Of a stretch of DNA of 15,953 nt, positions 15,258 through 15,953 are shown piece after piece. Position numbers and translations under genes: made by a program. The notes below the pieces were generated by a model. That model ran no database searches and had not been told where the DNA came from. It saw only the letters and a list, made by a program, of their open reading frames with translations. The stretch lies in NCBI GenBank assembly GCA_043817485.1, contig JBDRGX010000019.1, positions 1-15,953 on the forward strand. The letters are read 5' to 3'. This stretch comes from JBDRGX01 sp043817485 [NCBI: bacterium] (GTDB lineage Bacteria; JBDRGX01). Positions within the stretch are counted from its first letter, which is position 1; every line of letters starts with the position of its first letter.

Positions 15258-15953
15258 ATTTTATAAAATTTTTAGGGACAGCTGGAGCAAGAATAGTAGT
15301 TTCTAAACAATTAAGACAATCTGGCGGAATTTGGTTTCATTTTGATGGAATAGATGTTTTAGTTGATCCAGGTCCAGGTTCTTTAATAAGAGTATTGAAT
15401 AGTAAGCCAAAATTAGATCCTACTTCTTTAAATGCGATTATTCTTTCTCATAAGCATTTAGATCATTCAAATGATGTTAATATTATGATTGAAGCAATGA
15501 CTGAGGGTGGATTTAATCAAAAAGGTTATATTTTAGCTCCAACAGATGCTTTTGAAAAAGATGGCGTTATTTTAAAATATGCAAGAAATTATGTAAAAAA
15601 AGAAATTTTTCTTGTTCCAGAAACAGATTACGAAATAGATGGAGTAAAATTTTCTACTTCTATTCAACATCAACATGGAGATGTTGAAACTTTAGGAATA
15701 AAATTTAAAACTTCAAAATACATAATTTCCTATCTTTCTGATACTTTTTTTTTCCCAGAAATTCTTAATTCATATCAAGGAACAGATATTTTAATTATTA
15801 ATACAGTTCTTCATTTACCTTCTTCTCGATTAAATCATCTTTGCATAGATGATGTTAGAAAAATTATAACACATATTAAGCCACATAAAGTAATTCTTAC
15901 ACACTTAGGAATGGCAATGTTAGAAGCAAATCCAGAAAAAATAGCCAAAGAAT
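15254..15953 (+). CDS. Metallo-beta-lactamase-fold hydrolase (3' end outside window)
   Basis: The frame opens at ATG 15254, overlapping the thiE stop (ATGA), and runs open to the window edge (233 codons seen). It has the MBL-fold metal motifs: His66-x-His68-x-Asp70-His71 in SHKHLDHS, His141 in HQHGD, Asp163 in LSDT and His217 in THLG. DPGPGSLIR near the N-terminus resembles RNase Z-like and related MBL hydrolases of about 250 residues, so only the last few dozen residues are missing. The substrate cannot be told. Overlap with thiE means translational coupling, though no functional link with thiamine synthesis is known to me. Confidence 0.85.
   Translation, partial: MNFIKFLGTAGARIVVSKQLRQSGGIWFHFDGIDVLVDPGPGSLIRVLNSKPKLDPTSLNAIILSHKHLDHSNDVNIMIEAMTEGGFNQKGYILAPTDAFEKDGVILKYARNYVKKEIFLVPETDYEIDGVKFSTSIQHQHGDVETLGIKFKTSKYIISYLSDTFFFPEILNSYQGTDILIINTVLHLPSSRLNHLCIDDVRKIITHIKPHKVILTHLGMAMLEANPEKIAKE

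Overview
The window is very AT-rich (roughly a quarter G+C by eye). It reads as bacterial chromosome from a diderm (Gram-negative-type) organism: it encodes lipoproteins, a periplasmic TPR giant, ExbB/ExbD/TonB-type energy transduction proteins and FtsQ. I cannot name the phylum. The mix of an ExbB-ExbD-ExbD-TonB set with an AgmX/PglI-type C-terminus and a long TPR protein recalls deltaproteobacterial/myxobacterial and PVC or candidate-phylum genomes more than enterobacteria. No rRNA, tRNA, CRISPR array, transposase or phage gene was seen. All complete genes lie on the + strand. A good minus-strand ribosome binding site at the extreme left shows that a divergent gene starts just outside the window.

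Left part (1-2500): a compact transcription unit for a 32-residue Lys/Ala/Val-rich, histone H1-like peptide has its own promoter, strong Shine-Dalgarno and a perfect 21-bp terminator hairpin. It is followed by rmlA (dTDP-glucose synthesis), ftsQ (divisome) and a possible 39-residue membrane peptide.

Middle (2594-9996): a secreted 1766-residue TPR/coiled-coil protein is followed 12 bp later by an 86-residue secreted protein with no recognised family. A gap with two covarying hairpin repeats follows. Then come two overlapping lipoprotein genes: one probably beta-strand rich, the other with a CsgG/TolB-N-like domain.

Right part (10342-15953): exbB, a first exbD, a GH4 glycosidase, a second exbD and a TonB/TolA-like protein with an SxxxH transmembrane motif and an AgmX/PglI-type C-terminal domain. 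These are followed by thiE and an incomplete metallo-beta-lactamase-fold hydrolase. The working hypothesis is a proton-motive-force-driven envelope machine: ExbB/ExbD in the inner membrane, the TonB-like arm across the periplasm, and the TPR protein and lipoproteins as periplasmic or outer-membrane partners. Two key residues are unusual. The first ExbD has Asn where the proton-carrying Asp is expected, while the second keeps Asp; ExbB has Val where E. coli ExbB has Glu176. Together they suggest an asymmetric, one-Asp version of this motor.
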